Below, piece by piece: positions 1 through 9,405 of a stretch of 64,000 nt of DNA. The position numbers and the translations under genes were made by a program. The number at the start of each line of letters is the position of its first letter. Within the stretch, counting starts at the first letter, position 1. Under the pieces are notes generated by a model that was not told where the DNA came from, ran no database searches, and was given only the letters and a program-made list of their open reading frames with translations. This DNA comes from Clostridium estertheticum subsp. estertheticum. Its GTDB lineage: Bacteria > Bacillota > Clostridia > Clostridiales > Clostridiaceae. Where the stretch lies: NCBI RefSeq assembly GCF_001877035.1, contig NZ_CP015756.1, positions 1,355,001 to 1,419,000 of the forward strand, in the 5' to 3' direction.

Positions 1-326
1 TTAGAGAACTTGGAATGGAAACTGTTATGGTAGGAACTCAAACTGGTAAGGAAGAGGACTACGATATTATAAAAAAAATAACTAATGAGGGAACGGTAAT
101 TTTAGATGATACCAATCCAGCAGAACTTGAAAGATTTATACTTGAGAAAAATGCAGATATTTTAGTTGGAGGAGTTAAAGAAAGACCGCTTGCTTACAAA
201 CTTGGAATTGCATTTTGTGATCATAATCATGAAAGAAAACATGCACTAGCGGGATTTGAAGGAGCTGTTAACTTTGCAAAGGAAGTAGATTTAACAATCA
301 ATAGTCCAGTTTGGAAACTTATATAA
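1..326 (+). CDS. nifE: NifE, C-terminal part (cut by window edge)
   Basis: This is the 3' end of the NifE subunit of the NifEN scaffold, on which the iron-molybdenum cofactor of nitrogenase is matured. The reading frame is open from base 3, so the gene starts outside the window. The visible part has the NifE/NifD-type C-terminal Rossmann segment, including ADILVGGVKERPLAYKLG and the FCDHNHERKHALAG stretch typical of NifE. It ends 16 bases before nifN-B, with a strong ribosome binding site between them, so the two are in one operon. The N-terminal cluster-binding cysteines cannot be checked here. Confidence 0.93.
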   Translation, partial: RELGMETVMVGTQTGKEEDYDIIKKITNEGTVILDDTNPAELERFILEKNADILVGGVKERPLAYKLGIAFCDHNHERKHALAGFEGAVNFAKEVDLTINSPVWKLI

Positions 327-342
327 AACAGGAGGTGTTAAT

Positions 343-2961
343 ATGGAAATCAGAAATTCGGTGAATTTGAGTGTTAATCCTTGTAAGATGTGTATGCCAC
401 TTGGTGGTGTGATGGCACTTAAAGGAATTGAAGAAAGTATGGTAATTCTTCATGGATCTCAAGGGTGTAGCACATATATTAGGCGCCACATGGCAACTCA
501 TTATAATGAACCAATTGATATTGCATCGTCTTCACTTACTGAAGATGGAACAATTTATGGTGGTGCTAAAAACTTAAAATTAGGACTTAAAAATATAATT
601 AAATTATATAATCCCAAAATTATTGGCGTTCTAACAACTTGCCTTGCAGAAACTATCGGAGAGGATATTGGACGTATAATTATAGAATTTCAAGAGGAGA
701 ATCCTGAAACTAGAGATATTAAGATTATTCCAATATCAACACCTGCATATTCTGGTACCCAAGCTGAAGGCTATTATAAAACACTTAGAAGACTCGTTGA
801 ATATTTAAGCATGGGTGATATAAAAACTAAAAAAATTAATATAATTGCTGCTAATATAAATCCAGGAGACATAAGGTTATTAAAAAGTATTTTAGATCTC
901 TTTAAGGTAGAATACACAATATTACCAGATGTATCAGAGACATTGGATGCAGGCTACAATAAAAAGTATAATAAAGTTCCAGAGGGTGGTACTAGTCTTC
1001 GTGATATAGCTTTAATGGGAGGAGCCGTCGCAACAATAGAGATGGATTGTAGCGCTGAAATCGGATCTACTGCTGGAGATTATTTGTTTGAAACTTTTGG
1101 AGTCCCAATATTTAAGTGTGCAGTGCCAATAGGGTTAAAGGCAACAGATGTATTTATTAATTTAATATCACAAATCAGTGGAAAACCAGTGCCTAAGGTA
1201 TTAGAAAAGCAGCGGAGTCGTTACCTTGATGGAATAATTGATTCACACAAATATAATGGAGAAGGACGAGCTATTATTTTTGGAGAACCGGAAATTGTGT
1301 ATGCAGTTACATCATTATGTGTTGAAAATGGAATAACACCACTACTTATAGCCACTGGTTCTAAAAATAAAATTTTAAAAGGTAAATTAAAAGAACTTAC
1401 AAAAGATCTTGATAATCAACCTATTATTATTGATGATACTGATTTTGAAATTATTGAAAAACATGCAAAAGAGCTTAAGGCGAATTTATTAATTGGTGAT
1501 TCCAATGGAAGACGGATCGAGAAAAAATTAGGAATCAAATTAATAAGAATCGGATTCCCAATTCATGATAGAGTTGGTGCTCAAAGGGCAGTTAATGTGG
1601 GATATTATGGTTCACTAAGATTTTTAGATGAAATCACTAATTCTATATTAGAAAGAAAAGAAAGGGGCTATAGGCGAGATATGTATGATAAATATTATGA
1701 TAACGGAAAAGATGAAGATAAGTCTAATGCTCAGGCGCAGGTTAAAAAGATAATCAGTATGGAGGAAAAAACAAAAAGTCACCCATGTTTTAATGGCTGC
1801 GCACATGATAATGCAAGGATACACATTCCAGTAGCTCCAAATTGTAATATAAGTTGTAATTATTGTAGTCGTAAATTTGATTGTGTAAATGAGAGTAGAC
1901 CTGGAGTTACAAGCTCAATATTATCTCCAGTTCAGGCCTTGGAAAGATTCAAAGAATTCAAAGGTAAACTTAAAAATCTTACAGTTGTTGGGATAGCGGG
2001 CCCTGGAGATGCATTAGCTAATTTTGATGTAGTTAAAGAATCCATCCAACTAATAAAGAAAGAAAGTCCTGATATAACGTTTTGCTTATCTACTAATGGA
2101 TTAATGTTACCTTTTTATGCAAATGAAATATTAGAACTTGGTGTTTCACATATTACTATTACTATAAACACAGTAGATCCAAAGATTGGAGTTAAGCTTT
2201 ATAAGGAGATTAACTATCTTGGGGTGAAGTATACGGAGATTGATGGAGCAACTATTTTACTACAAAATCAGCTCTCGGGTCTTAGATATCTTACGTCGAA
2301 AGGACTTATTTGCAAGGTAAACATCGTTTATGTAAAAGGTGTTAATGATATTGGAATTGAGGATACTGTTAAAAAGGTTAAAGAGTGTGGAGCATTTATG
2401 ACAAATATTATGCCTATGATAAATGCACCAGGAAGTGTTTTTGAAGACATTAAAACGGTAAATAATGAAGACTTGCTCGCTATGAGAAAGAAATGCGAAA
2501 TAGATCTTAAACAAATGTATCATTGTAAACAGTGTAGAGCAGATGCTGTAGGAACTCTTGGAAATGATATATCTCAAACAGCAGGAGCGATAAAATCTTC
2601 CGCTACGGATGAAGTTAAACCAATTAGATTTGCAGTGGCATCTAAATCAGGACTTAATGTGGATCAGCATTTTGGACATGCGCAGGAGTTTTATATATAT
2701 GATTTTACAAATGGTGATGCAACATTTATTGAAAAGAGAAAAATACCTAAATTTTGTACAGGTGCAGAGGATTGTGATGATAGTCATGAAGATAAGATAG
2801 ATTATATAATAAAAACAATTGATGACTGCTCTGGGGTTCTTGCTCTTAGAATTGGAGATATACCTAAACAGAAACTTGAAAATAAAAATATAGAAGTATA
2901 TCTATTATGTGATGAAATTAGAAATGGAATTAGAAAAATAGTAGGGGAGGCAGTGTCATGA
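343..2961 (+). CDS. nifN-B: NifN-NifB fusion protein
   Basis: An 872-residue fusion of two cofactor assembly proteins. Residues 1 to about 440 are NifN, partner of NifE, with the N-terminal NPCKMCMPLG and LHGSQGCSTYIRR motifs. From about residue 475 it is NifB, the radical SAM enzyme that builds the 8Fe-9S-C core (NifB-co). It shows HPC near 480, the radical SAM cysteines C501, C505 and C508, and a CKQCRAD motif at C728/C731. From about 760 to the end is a NifX/NafY-like cofactor-binding domain. The fusion is known from C. pasteurianum and relatives. It presumably delivers NifB-co straight to the NifEN scaffold. The stop overlaps the ferredoxin start by 4 bases (ATGA). Confidence 0.96.
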   Translation: MEIRNSVNLSVNPCKMCMPLGGVMALKGIEESMVILHGSQGCSTYIRRHMATHYNEPIDIASSSLTEDGTIYGGAKNLKLGLKNIIKLYNPKIIGVLTTCLAETIGEDIGRIIIEFQEENPETRDIKIIPISTPAYSGTQAEGYYKTLRRLVEYLSMGDIKTKKINIIAANINPGDIRLLKSILDLFKVEYTILPDVSETLDAGYNKKYNKVPEGGTSLRDIALMGGAVATIEMDCSAEIGSTAGDYLFETFGVPIFKCAVPIGLKATDVFINLISQISGKPVPKVLEKQRSRYLDGIIDSHKYNGEGRAIIFGEPEIVYAVTSLCVENGITPLLIATGSKNKILKGKLKELTKDLDNQPIIIDDTDFEIIEKHAKELKANLLIGDSNGRRIEKKLGIKLIRIGFPIHDRVGAQRAVNVGYYGSLRFLDEITNSILERKERGYRRDMYDKYYDNGKDEDKSNAQAQVKKIISMEEKTKSHPCFNGCAHDNARIHIPVAPNCNISCNYCSRKFDCVNESRPGVTSSILSPVQALERFKEFKGKLKNLTVVGIAGPGDALANFDVVKESIQLIKKESPDITFCLSTNGLMLPFYANEILELGVSHITITINTVDPKIGVKLYKEINYLGVKYTEIDGATILLQNQLSGLRYLTSKGLICKVNIVYVKGVNDIGIEDTVKKVKECGAFMTNIMPMINAPGSVFEDIKTVNNEDLLAMRKKCEIDLKQMYHCKQCRADAVGTLGNDISQTAGAIKSSATDEVKPIRFAVASKSGLNVDQHFGHAQEFYIYDFTNGDATFIEKRKIPKFCTGAEDCDDSHEDKIDYIIKTIDDCSGVLALRIGDIPKQKLENKNIEVYLLCDEIRNGIRKIVGEAVS

Positions 2962-3266
2962 TAAAACCAGAATTTCACGTTTTTGTCTGTACGAGTTCTA
3001 GAATAAATGGAACTCAAAAGGGATATTGTCATTCTAATGATTCCACTGAAATTGTAACAAATTTTATAGAAGCTATTGAGGAAAATGATATTAGTGATAA
3101 AGTAATGGTAACTAATTCAGGATGCCTTGGATTATGTAATGAGGGGCAAATAGTTATTGTATATCCTGAAGGCACCTGGTATGGAAAAGTAACACCAGAC
3201 GATGTGGATGAAATTGTGCAGTCACATTTGATAAATGGAGATATAGTAAAAAGACTAGAAATATGA
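2958..3266 (+). CDS. Thioredoxin-like [2Fe-2S] ferredoxin of nif cluster
   Basis: A 102-residue ferredoxin that closely resembles the [2Fe-2S] ferredoxin of C. pasteurianum, which is known to interact with nitrogenase MoFe protein. Visible cysteines are C11, C24, C56 and C60, the four cluster ligands of that family. Position 14, a non-ligand cysteine in the C. pasteurianum protein, is serine here. Translational coupling to nifN-B (4-base overlap) places it in the nif operon. It probably serves cofactor assembly or electron supply to nitrogenase; which of these cannot be told from sequence. Confidence 0.92.
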   Translation: MIKPEFHVFVCTSSRINGTQKGYCHSNDSTEIVTNFIEAIEENDISDKVMVTNSGCLGLCNEGQIVIVYPEGTWYGKVTPDDVDEIVQSHLINGDIVKRLEI

Positions 3267-3305
3267 TAAAGAATTAAATTATTTTATACGAGGGGAGTGT
3301 TATTA

Positions 3306-4343
3306 ATGTCTATAATTATAAATGGAAAAGAAACTTATATTATTGATAGGACATTAATGAACATAACGAAAAAAAGATTTAATGAAAATGAAGTACATGA
3401 GTTCACGATGAATTTAAGAAGAATAGGGGTAGATTTCTTTGAGGTTGATGAGAGGACATTTAATATTGTAAGACCTCTGATAACATCAGAGGTTTTTATT
3501 TTTAGAATTGATAAAATTAGTCAATTGGAAATATGTAAAAGAAATGGTATAGAATATATTTTAGTTAAAGAAGAGGACTTAGAGTTTTTTAATATTAAAT
3601 GTATTGAAGAAAATTATAACTTTAAAATTATATTAGAAATAGATATTAATTCTTATAAAAGCAATTTCATGAATAAGATTAATAAAAATATAGATAAATT
3701 TTTTTGCTTAAGATTTAAAGGCGAGAGTAACTGGTTAACTTACGATTATATACAAGAAAAATATAATGTAAAAACTAATATTTATGCTAGTGATAAATTT
3801 TCTATGGCAACAGCAGCATGTTTTCAGGCTATTATTAAAGGAATAGATTATATAACCACAGCTTTTTGTGGACGTGATGGGACTTATGGCACAACGCCAC
3901 TGGAGGAAATATTAGTTTCTACAAAAGTTATTTTGGGTGAAGAAGTAAATGAAGATATTAGTGTTCTTAGCGTAATGAGGTTACAATACGAAAAAATAAC
4001 CTACAGTAAGATACCTAACAATAAGCCCGTAATTGGTAAGGATATATTTAAATATGAATCTGGAGTACATGTGGCTGGCATTGAAAAAAATCCAATAACA
4101 TATGAACCTTTTAAACCTGAAATTGTTGGAATGAAGCGTAAACTTGCTTTAGGTAAGCACTCAGGTAAAAATTCAATCCATGCTAAATTAAAAGAGCTTA
4201 ATATAGAAAATAAATTTATGGAAGCAGAAATTTCAGATATTTTGGAGAGGGTTAAAAGTAAAAGCATAAAAAATAAAATGGAACTTTCAGATGAGGACTT
4301 TATAGAAATATGCAAAGGAATTAAGAGGGTACGTTATGTATAA
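3306..4343 (+). CDS. nifV-omega: Homocitrate synthase omega subunit (NifV-omega)
   Basis: This is the C-terminal half of a split homocitrate synthase, which makes the homocitrate ligand of the iron-molybdenum cofactor. The last two thirds carry the family's C-terminal features: GRDGTYGTTPLEEI, then a YESGVHVAGI-like segment and LGKHSGKNSI. The first part looks like a decayed TIM-barrel start (DRTLMNITK where active enzymes have DTTLRDGEQ). I chose ATG 3306 because AGGGGA lies 9 bases upstream; an in-frame GTG at 3297 overlaps that site. In C. pasteurianum the omega gene also precedes alpha. It overlaps nifV-alpha by 8 bases. Confidence 0.88.
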   Translation: MSIIINGKETYIIDRTLMNITKKRFNENEVHEFTMNLRRIGVDFFEVDERTFNIVRPLITSEVFIFRIDKISQLEICKRNGIEYILVKEEDLEFFNIKCIEENYNFKIILEIDINSYKSNFMNKINKNIDKFFCLRFKGESNWLTYDYIQEKYNVKTNIYASDKFSMATAACFQAIIKGIDYITTAFCGRDGTYGTTPLEEILVSTKVILGEEVNEDISVLSVMRLQYEKITYSKIPNNKPVIGKDIFKYESGVHVAGIEKNPITYEPFKPEIVGMKRKLALGKHSGKNSIHAKLKELNIENKFMEAEISDILERVKSKSIKNKMELSDEDFIEICKGIKRVRYV

Positions 4344-5070
4344 AATAGTTGATACTACATTAAGAGATGGTGAACAAATGGCAGGCGTTGAGCTAGGTTT
4401 TGATGACAAGATTGAATTTGCTAAAATTATAGATTCAAAAGATGTATATCAAATAGAAGCTGGCACTCCTGCCATGGGTGGGGATGAAAAAAAAAGCATT
4501 GAACAATTAATGAGTCTAGGGTTAAAAAGTAAGGTTTCTGCATGGAATAGGATGAATATAAGTGATATAAAACATTCTATTGATTGCAGGGTAGATATTG
4601 TGCATATATCAGTTCCTGTATCTGATATACAAATAAAATGGAAACTTGGGAGAAATAGAGTCTGGGTTATTAATGAAATGAAGCGGAGCGTTTATTATGC
4701 TAAAGAAAAGGGCTACGAGGTTGTGGTTGGTCTTGAGGATGCTTCAAGAACATCAATCGAGTTTTTAATTCATATTATAAGGGAAGCTAAAGAACTTGGC
4801 GTACAGCGTGTTAGATATGCAGATACTGTTGGAATACTGTATCCAGATAAAATATATAAACAAATTAAACAAATCAAAAAAAACATTGATATTTCTATTG
4901 AGTTTCATGCACACAACGATTTTGGTATGGCTGTGGCAAATTCTGTTTCTGCAGTTATGGCTGGGGCAGAATTTGTAGATTCTACATTTGGAGGAATAGG
5001 AGAAAGGGCAGGTAATTGTGATTATGTTAAGTTAATAAATGCCTTAGATAAAAATAATAATTTAGTATAA
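4336..5070 (+). CDS. nifV-alpha: Homocitrate synthase alpha subunit (NifV-alpha)
   Basis: A 244-residue catalytic TIM-barrel subunit of split homocitrate synthase (acetyl-CoA plus 2-oxoglutarate to homocitrate). It has the active-site DTTLRDGEQ motif with R10 and D11, and the metal-binding HAHND motif with H191 and H193. It stops where the barrel ends and lacks the C-terminal regulatory/accessory part, which the preceding omega gene supplies. The 8-base overlap with that gene suggests coupled translation and a hetero-oligomer. Confidence 0.9.
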   Translation: MYKIVDTTLRDGEQMAGVELGFDDKIEFAKIIDSKDVYQIEAGTPAMGGDEKKSIEQLMSLGLKSKVSAWNRMNISDIKHSIDCRVDIVHISVPVSDIQIKWKLGRNRVWVINEMKRSVYYAKEKGYEVVVGLEDASRTSIEFLIHIIREAKELGVQRVRYADTVGILYPDKIYKQIKQIKKNIDISIEFHAHNDFGMAVANSVSAVMAGAEFVDSTFGGIGERAGNCDYVKLINALDKNNNLV

Positions 5071-5152
5071 ATAAACACTATATTTTATTAAAATAAGGAG
5101 GAAAATTTATCAGATAAACAAAAAAACATTGATTTGATAAATAGAAAATAAA

Positions 5153-5779
5153 ATGGAGATAGCAGTATTTCAAGATGCTTCTGGTAAAACAGAATCTATA
5201 GTTGAACCAGGTATAATTAAAGTTTACGCGGGAAGCAAGGGCACATGGAAAATAACTAAGGAGATTATCTTTAGAATAGATAATATAACTGGGATAAAAG
5301 AAATTAGAGGCAACATTATAAAAATGGCAGAAGAATTAGGTAATTGCAAAGTTTTTGTTGGGAGAGAAATAAAAGGGATGACCTACAATATTCTTGATGG
5401 AATGGGATTTAATACTTGGGAACTAGAAGGTAACCCGATGGAATTATTAGAGTTTGTATTTGAAAAAGAAATGGTCGAAGCAAAGTTAATAAAGCTGGAA
5501 AGATTAGATGATTTGAAACCTATTATTCAAAAGGTTAAGGATGGACATTATTATGTAAATCTAAGGAAAATTCAGAAAAATAATGAAAGCTTTACTTCGA
5601 AGAGTATATTGATACCATTTTTGATTACTACAATTTTTTATCAATTAGAGATAATTTGTGGTCATATACCACCCTGGTTCAATTCTGAATTTGAAAAGTT
5701 GAATTTAAAAATGGAAACGACTCATATTAGTCAAAGTGAAATTAAAGTAATGGTTTATCCTGATATTTGCAAGGAATAG
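5153..5779 (+). CDS. anfO: AnfO-like nitrogenase accessory protein
   Basis: A 208-residue protein recognised as AnfO-like from its start (MEIAVFQDASGKT), the GIIKVY segment, and the conserved central block with CKVFVGREIKGMTYNILDGM followed by GFNTWELEGNP. AnfO is best known beside the iron-only nitrogenase genes, where its exact role is not settled. Here it follows nifV, and no anf structural gene is visible in the window. There is no good ribosome binding site just before ATG 5153. A strong AAGGAGG lies about 50 bases upstream with no usable start after it, and an in-frame stop at 5138-5140 rules out an upstream start. Confidence 0.75.
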   Translation: MEIAVFQDASGKTESIVEPGIIKVYAGSKGTWKITKEIIFRIDNITGIKEIRGNIIKMAEELGNCKVFVGREIKGMTYNILDGMGFNTWELEGNPMELLEFVFEKEMVEAKLIKLERLDDLKPIIQKVKDGHYYVNLRKIQKNNESFTSKSILIPFLITTIFYQLEIICGHIPPWFNSEFEKLNLKMETTHISQSEIKVMVYPDICKE

Positions 5780-5806
5780 TAAATATTTTATTTCGGAGGC
5801 GATAAT

Positions 5807-6709
5807 ATGAAGGAGTTTATGACTAAATATGGTATGCTAAAAGGGATAACTAGTATTGAATTTTATACTGATGGAATAATAAAGGAATGTAAATTGAGCG
5901 AGTATTGCGAGATTAACACAAGTTATGGAATTTTGGTTCCTCAATATGATGAAGAAGAAGTAAGACGTAAGTATAAAAGATCTTTATCCTTTTATAAAAA
6001 TGGAAATTTACAAAGTATTTCTTTTCAAGGTGGAACGAATATAATTACAAGTGTAGGAAAACTATCAGCAGAGCTTGCGGTATTTCATGAAAATGGGGAA
6101 ATTAAGCGCATTTTCCCGTTAAATGGTAAGATAACTGGCTATTGGACTGAGCAAAATGAATATGAACTTTCCGAGGAGTTAGAATTTCATTTTGAGTTTG
6201 GAAAGTTTAAGAAAAAAATTATTGGCATTAATTTTTATGAATCTGGCGCTGTAAAGAGCCTAACTTTATGGCCAAAGGATTTTATTAATGTTTTATCACA
6301 TTATGGGATGATAGAGACTCGTATTGGATTCTCACTATATCCAAATGGTGCTATTAAGTCTTGTGAACCTAGAAGGCAAACTTTAATAAAGACTGTTATT
6401 GGAGAACTTCATGCATTTGATTTTGATGCTATTGGCCTTAATGCTGATACAAATTCTTTGAATTTTAAAGAAAATGGAACTATTAAATCATTGTATACAT
6501 CATTAGATAAAATAACAGTTAAAGATGCTTTTGGTAGCTCGCATATTTACGAGCCAGGATTAAAACCAAATAATTTTAATGATAAAATTATGGATGTGGT
6601 GCCTCTAAGGGTTGAATTTTATCTGAGTAAAGTAAAGATTAATGAAACAGAGTACAATATAGAGAGTAACACTTTCTGCGTTGATAAGTTTGTTAGAAAA
6701 TTATTTTAG
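5807..6709 (+). CDS. Unrecognised nif-linked protein with six MORN-2-like repeats
   Basis: A 300-residue protein of no known function. It contains at least six copies of a short motif of the form hydrophobic-x-F-Y-x-N/D-G-x-I/L-K-S, at residues about 17-29, 59-71, 90-102, 140-152, 174-186 and 217-229 (for example SFYKNGNLQSISF and NFYESGAVKSLTL). This resembles MORN-2-type repeats, which form beta-hairpin arrays. There is no signal peptide or membrane segment, so it is probably cytoplasmic. A good site (GGAGG) precedes ATG 5807, 27 bases after the AnfO-like gene, so the two are likely co-transcribed as the last genes of the nif cluster. A scaffold or metal-homeostasis role would be only a guess. 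Confidence 0.7.
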   Translation: MKEFMTKYGMLKGITSIEFYTDGIIKECKLSEYCEINTSYGILVPQYDEEEVRRKYKRSLSFYKNGNLQSISFQGGTNIITSVGKLSAELAVFHENGEIKRIFPLNGKITGYWTEQNEYELSEELEFHFEFGKFKKKIIGINFYESGAVKSLTLWPKDFINVLSHYGMIETRIGFSLYPNGAIKSCEPRRQTLIKTVIGELHAFDFDAIGLNADTNSLNFKENGTIKSLYTSLDKITVKDAFGSSHIYEPGLKPNNFNDKIMDVVPLRVEFYLSKVKINETEYNIESNTFCVDKFVRKLF

Positions 6710-6972
6710 GCAAATATAAATTCTAATTTAAAGCAGAAATATATGAAATTAACCTTCCTATTTTATTAATGTTGGTGTAAACTTATGGAAAGTATTGTAT
6801 AAGAAAATTTAACAATTAACTAATTCTAAACAAAAAAATAACATATTCTTTACAAACAACTGATATAATAATATTATTATCAAATACATTTTCAAATAGA
6901 TATTTTATAAAAGCAGTTTTATAAATTTTAGTTTTATTTATCTAATAATATATTAGAAAGGTGAGGATTAAA

Positions 6973-7431
6973 ATGAATGAAGAAGAATTGTTATATAATG
7001 TGATTTTCCCAGAAAGCAATGACCCTAATTATATTAATTATGGCTATTTTATAGGGAGGAGCAAAAAAAATGTATTTAAACTGAAAGCTATTATTAATGA
7101 AAGTCAACTTAATCCTGTATTAATTTGTGATGGTGATAAGCAAAATGCTTTTTTTGCAAAAGTTTTTCAAAGTGAAGTAGATAGATTTTTGCAAATTATA
7201 AGTGAACTTGATTTTAAACAAATTAGGATAAATAGCTGTCACATGAACGAAGTAAAAGCTATGTTTGAAGAAGAGATAAAAGATAAACGAAAAAAAGAAC
7301 ATAGAGTAGTTCATTATTTATTACCAAGGAAATTTAATAATGGAACAAAAAATTGGAAAATACCGGACGTAATAGAGTTTAATCCAATAAATGAAAATAA
7401 GCCAGTTTTAAAAGGAGTAATTAATTTATAA
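6973..7431 (+). CDS. Hypothetical protein
   Basis: A 152-residue protein I do not recognise. ATG 6973 is preferred over GTG 6961 because AGGTGAGG sits about 7 bases upstream. It is a soluble, lysine- and glutamate-rich mixed alpha/beta sequence with one CDGDK and one NSCH cysteine and no signal peptide or membrane helix. It stands alone between the nif cluster and a penicillin-binding protein gene and is followed by a good terminator, so it is a single-gene unit. Confidence 0.6.
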   Translation: MNEEELLYNVIFPESNDPNYINYGYFIGRSKKNVFKLKAIINESQLNPVLICDGDKQNAFFAKVFQSEVDRFLQIISELDFKQIRINSCHMNEVKAMFEEEIKDKRKKEHRVVHYLLPRKFNNGTKNWKIPDVIEFNPINENKPVLKGVINL

Positions 7432-7451
7432 AAAAATTAGAGGAAAATATT

Positions 7452-7494
7452 AATATAAGGAATTACTCTAGTGGTGATTTCTTATATTTTTTTT
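7452..7494 (+). terminator. Intrinsic terminator after hypothetical gene
   Basis: A 12-bp stem (7452-7463 with 7477-7488, one G-U pair) with a 13-base loop is followed by a run of eight T. Confidence 0.8.
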
Positions 7495-7593
7495 GCGTTA
7501 ATTAGGAACTATCTTAATTGTTTATGATACAATTAATAAAACATTTATATTATGAAATATAGTTTTAAAATATAAAATAGGTTGGTGAGTAGA

Positions 7594-9375
7594 TTGAAAG
7601 GAAAAAGGGAGCGAGGTAAAAGAATTTTAATTGTAGCCTTATTATTTTCTTTGGTATTTAGTGCTCTTGTTGGCAGAATGGTTTATTTAATGGCCGTTAA
7701 TGGGTCGAAGTATAAATCCTTGGCATTAGAGCAGCAGACCAAAAGTATAGCTGTACCTCCTATAAGAGGAGCAATTCTAGATATAAATGGTCAAGAACTG
7801 GCATTAAGTATGAATATTTATAGACTAGATGTTGATTTAAATGTATTAAAAAAATATTTAGTAGTAAAAAAAATACCAGAGGAACAAGCGGATCTTCAAT
7901 TGTCGAAAATACTAAATATTGATAAGGGCAAAATTAAAGAGATATTAGATGACAAAGATAACAAAGGGAATCCATTACAGTTTGTATCACTTAAAAGAAA
8001 GGTAGAGAAGAAAGTTGTGGATAATATTAAGGCTCTAAAATATAGTGGAATAATAATTTCAAAAGATGTAGAGAGGACATACCCAAACGATAACTTTTTA
8101 TCACATGTAATGGGACATACCAATTTAGATGGAAATGGAGTCAATGGAGTTGAATTAAGTTACAATAATGAATTAGCAGGTGTTCCCGGAGTTAAGGTAG
8201 TTGAAGCGGATAGGGAGAGTAATGAATTGCCTTATACGGAAGCAGTGACAGTTCAACCAGTAAACGGAAAGGACTTAACATTAACTATTGATGAACGAGT
8301 TCAAGAGTTAGCGCAGAAAGTTGCAAAAGAAACATTAGCTAAAAATGGTGCAAAATCTGTAAGTATAACAATTATGAACCCAAAGAATGGCGAAATTATG
8401 GCAATGGCTAATGCACCGGATTATAATTTAAATATTCCATATGTAGAAGGAAAGACAAGCAAGGAAATACAGGAAATTTGGAAGAATAGAGCCATTAGCA
8501 GTGCATTTGAACCGGGATCAATTTTCAAGGTTATAACATCAGCTGCAGCCCTTCAAAATAATGCTGTAACGGAAAAGGATCGATTTATAAGTAACGGTAG
8601 CATTAAGGTCGGAGATAAATTATTATATAGCGATAATAAAGAAAATTATGGAATTGAGACTTTCTCGGATATAATTAAAAATTCAGATAATGTAGGGTTT
8701 GTTAAACTAGGACAGATGATAGGAAAGGCTAACTTTTACAAATTTATAGAGCTTGCTGGATTTGGACAGAAAACGAATATTGATATGCCAGGCGAGGGCA
8801 CAGGGATTGTAAAAGACTTAAATAATATAACACCGCTTGATCTTGCTACAATGGCATATGGACAAGGGGTTGCCGTTACTCAGATACAATATATTGCAGC
8901 GTTTAACGCAGTGGCAAACGGAGGCACATGGATAAAACCACATGTTATGAAAGACATATCTCATATAGAAAATGGAAAAAAGGTTATGGACAAGCAGTTT
9001 AGTGATCTAAATGAGAAAACAATAATGAGCAAAGAAAAAGCGACTCAGCTAAGAACGTATTTGGAAAGGGTAGTTAAAGAAGGAACAGCAGTTGGTACGT
9101 ATATCGACGGTTATCATATAGCAGGGAAAACTGGAACTGCAAATGAAGTTAACAGTACAAATGGAGGATACAACACTGGTAAATATGTATCCTCATTTGC
9201 GGGTATGGCACCTGCTAGCGACCCAAAAGTGAGTTTAGTAATTACTATAGAGGAACCGAACGCTTCGAATTATTATGCTGCGCAAACGGCAGTACCTGCG
9301 GCGCGTAAGTTGTTTTTAGAATTATTTCCAATAATCAATATGGCTCCTAGTAATGTGGGTAGTGCAAAAAAATAA
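7594..9375 (+). CDS. Class B penicillin-binding protein (SpoVD/FtsI type transpeptidase)
   Basis: A peptidoglycan D,D-transpeptidase of about 593 residues. It has an N-terminal membrane anchor, a PBP dimerisation domain and a transpeptidase domain. The catalytic triad motifs are visible: SxxK in EPGSIFKV (S309), SDN at about 364, and KTGT at about 512. Unlike typical SpoVD it has no C-terminal PASTA domain, so a vegetative elongation or division role is as likely as spore cortex synthesis. The start is uncertain: TTG 7594 has GGTGAG 4 bases upstream; GTG 7585 and TTG 7582 are also in frame. It is not in an mra/fts cluster here. Confidence 0.9.
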   Translation: MKGKRERGKRILIVALLFSLVFSALVGRMVYLMAVNGSKYKSLALEQQTKSIAVPPIRGAILDINGQELALSMNIYRLDVDLNVLKKYLVVKKIPEEQADLQLSKILNIDKGKIKEILDDKDNKGNPLQFVSLKRKVEKKVVDNIKALKYSGIIISKDVERTYPNDNFLSHVMGHTNLDGNGVNGVELSYNNELAGVPGVKVVEADRESNELPYTEAVTVQPVNGKDLTLTIDERVQELAQKVAKETLAKNGAKSVSITIMNPKNGEIMAMANAPDYNLNIPYVEGKTSKEIQEIWKNRAISSAFEPGSIFKVITSAAALQNNAVTEKDRFISNGSIKVGDKLLYSDNKENYGIETFSDIIKNSDNVGFVKLGQMIGKANFYKFIELAGFGQKTNIDMPGEGTGIVKDLNNITPLDLATMAYGQGVAVTQIQYIAAFNAVANGGTWIKPHVMKDISHIENGKKVMDKQFSDLNEKTIMSKEKATQLRTYLERVVKEGTAVGTYIDGYHIAGKTGTANEVNSTNGGYNTGKYVSSFAGMAPASDPKVSLVITIEEPNASNYYAAQTAVPAARKLFLELFPIINMAPSNVGSAKK

Positions 9376-9405
9376 TATTCCTCCAAAATATTTTATTATT
9401 GAATA

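Noticed and set aside
3306-5070. nifV as a frameshifted pseudogene
   Set aside because: The two parts are in the order omega then alpha, reversed from a full nifV, and each has its own start. This is the known clostridial split form.
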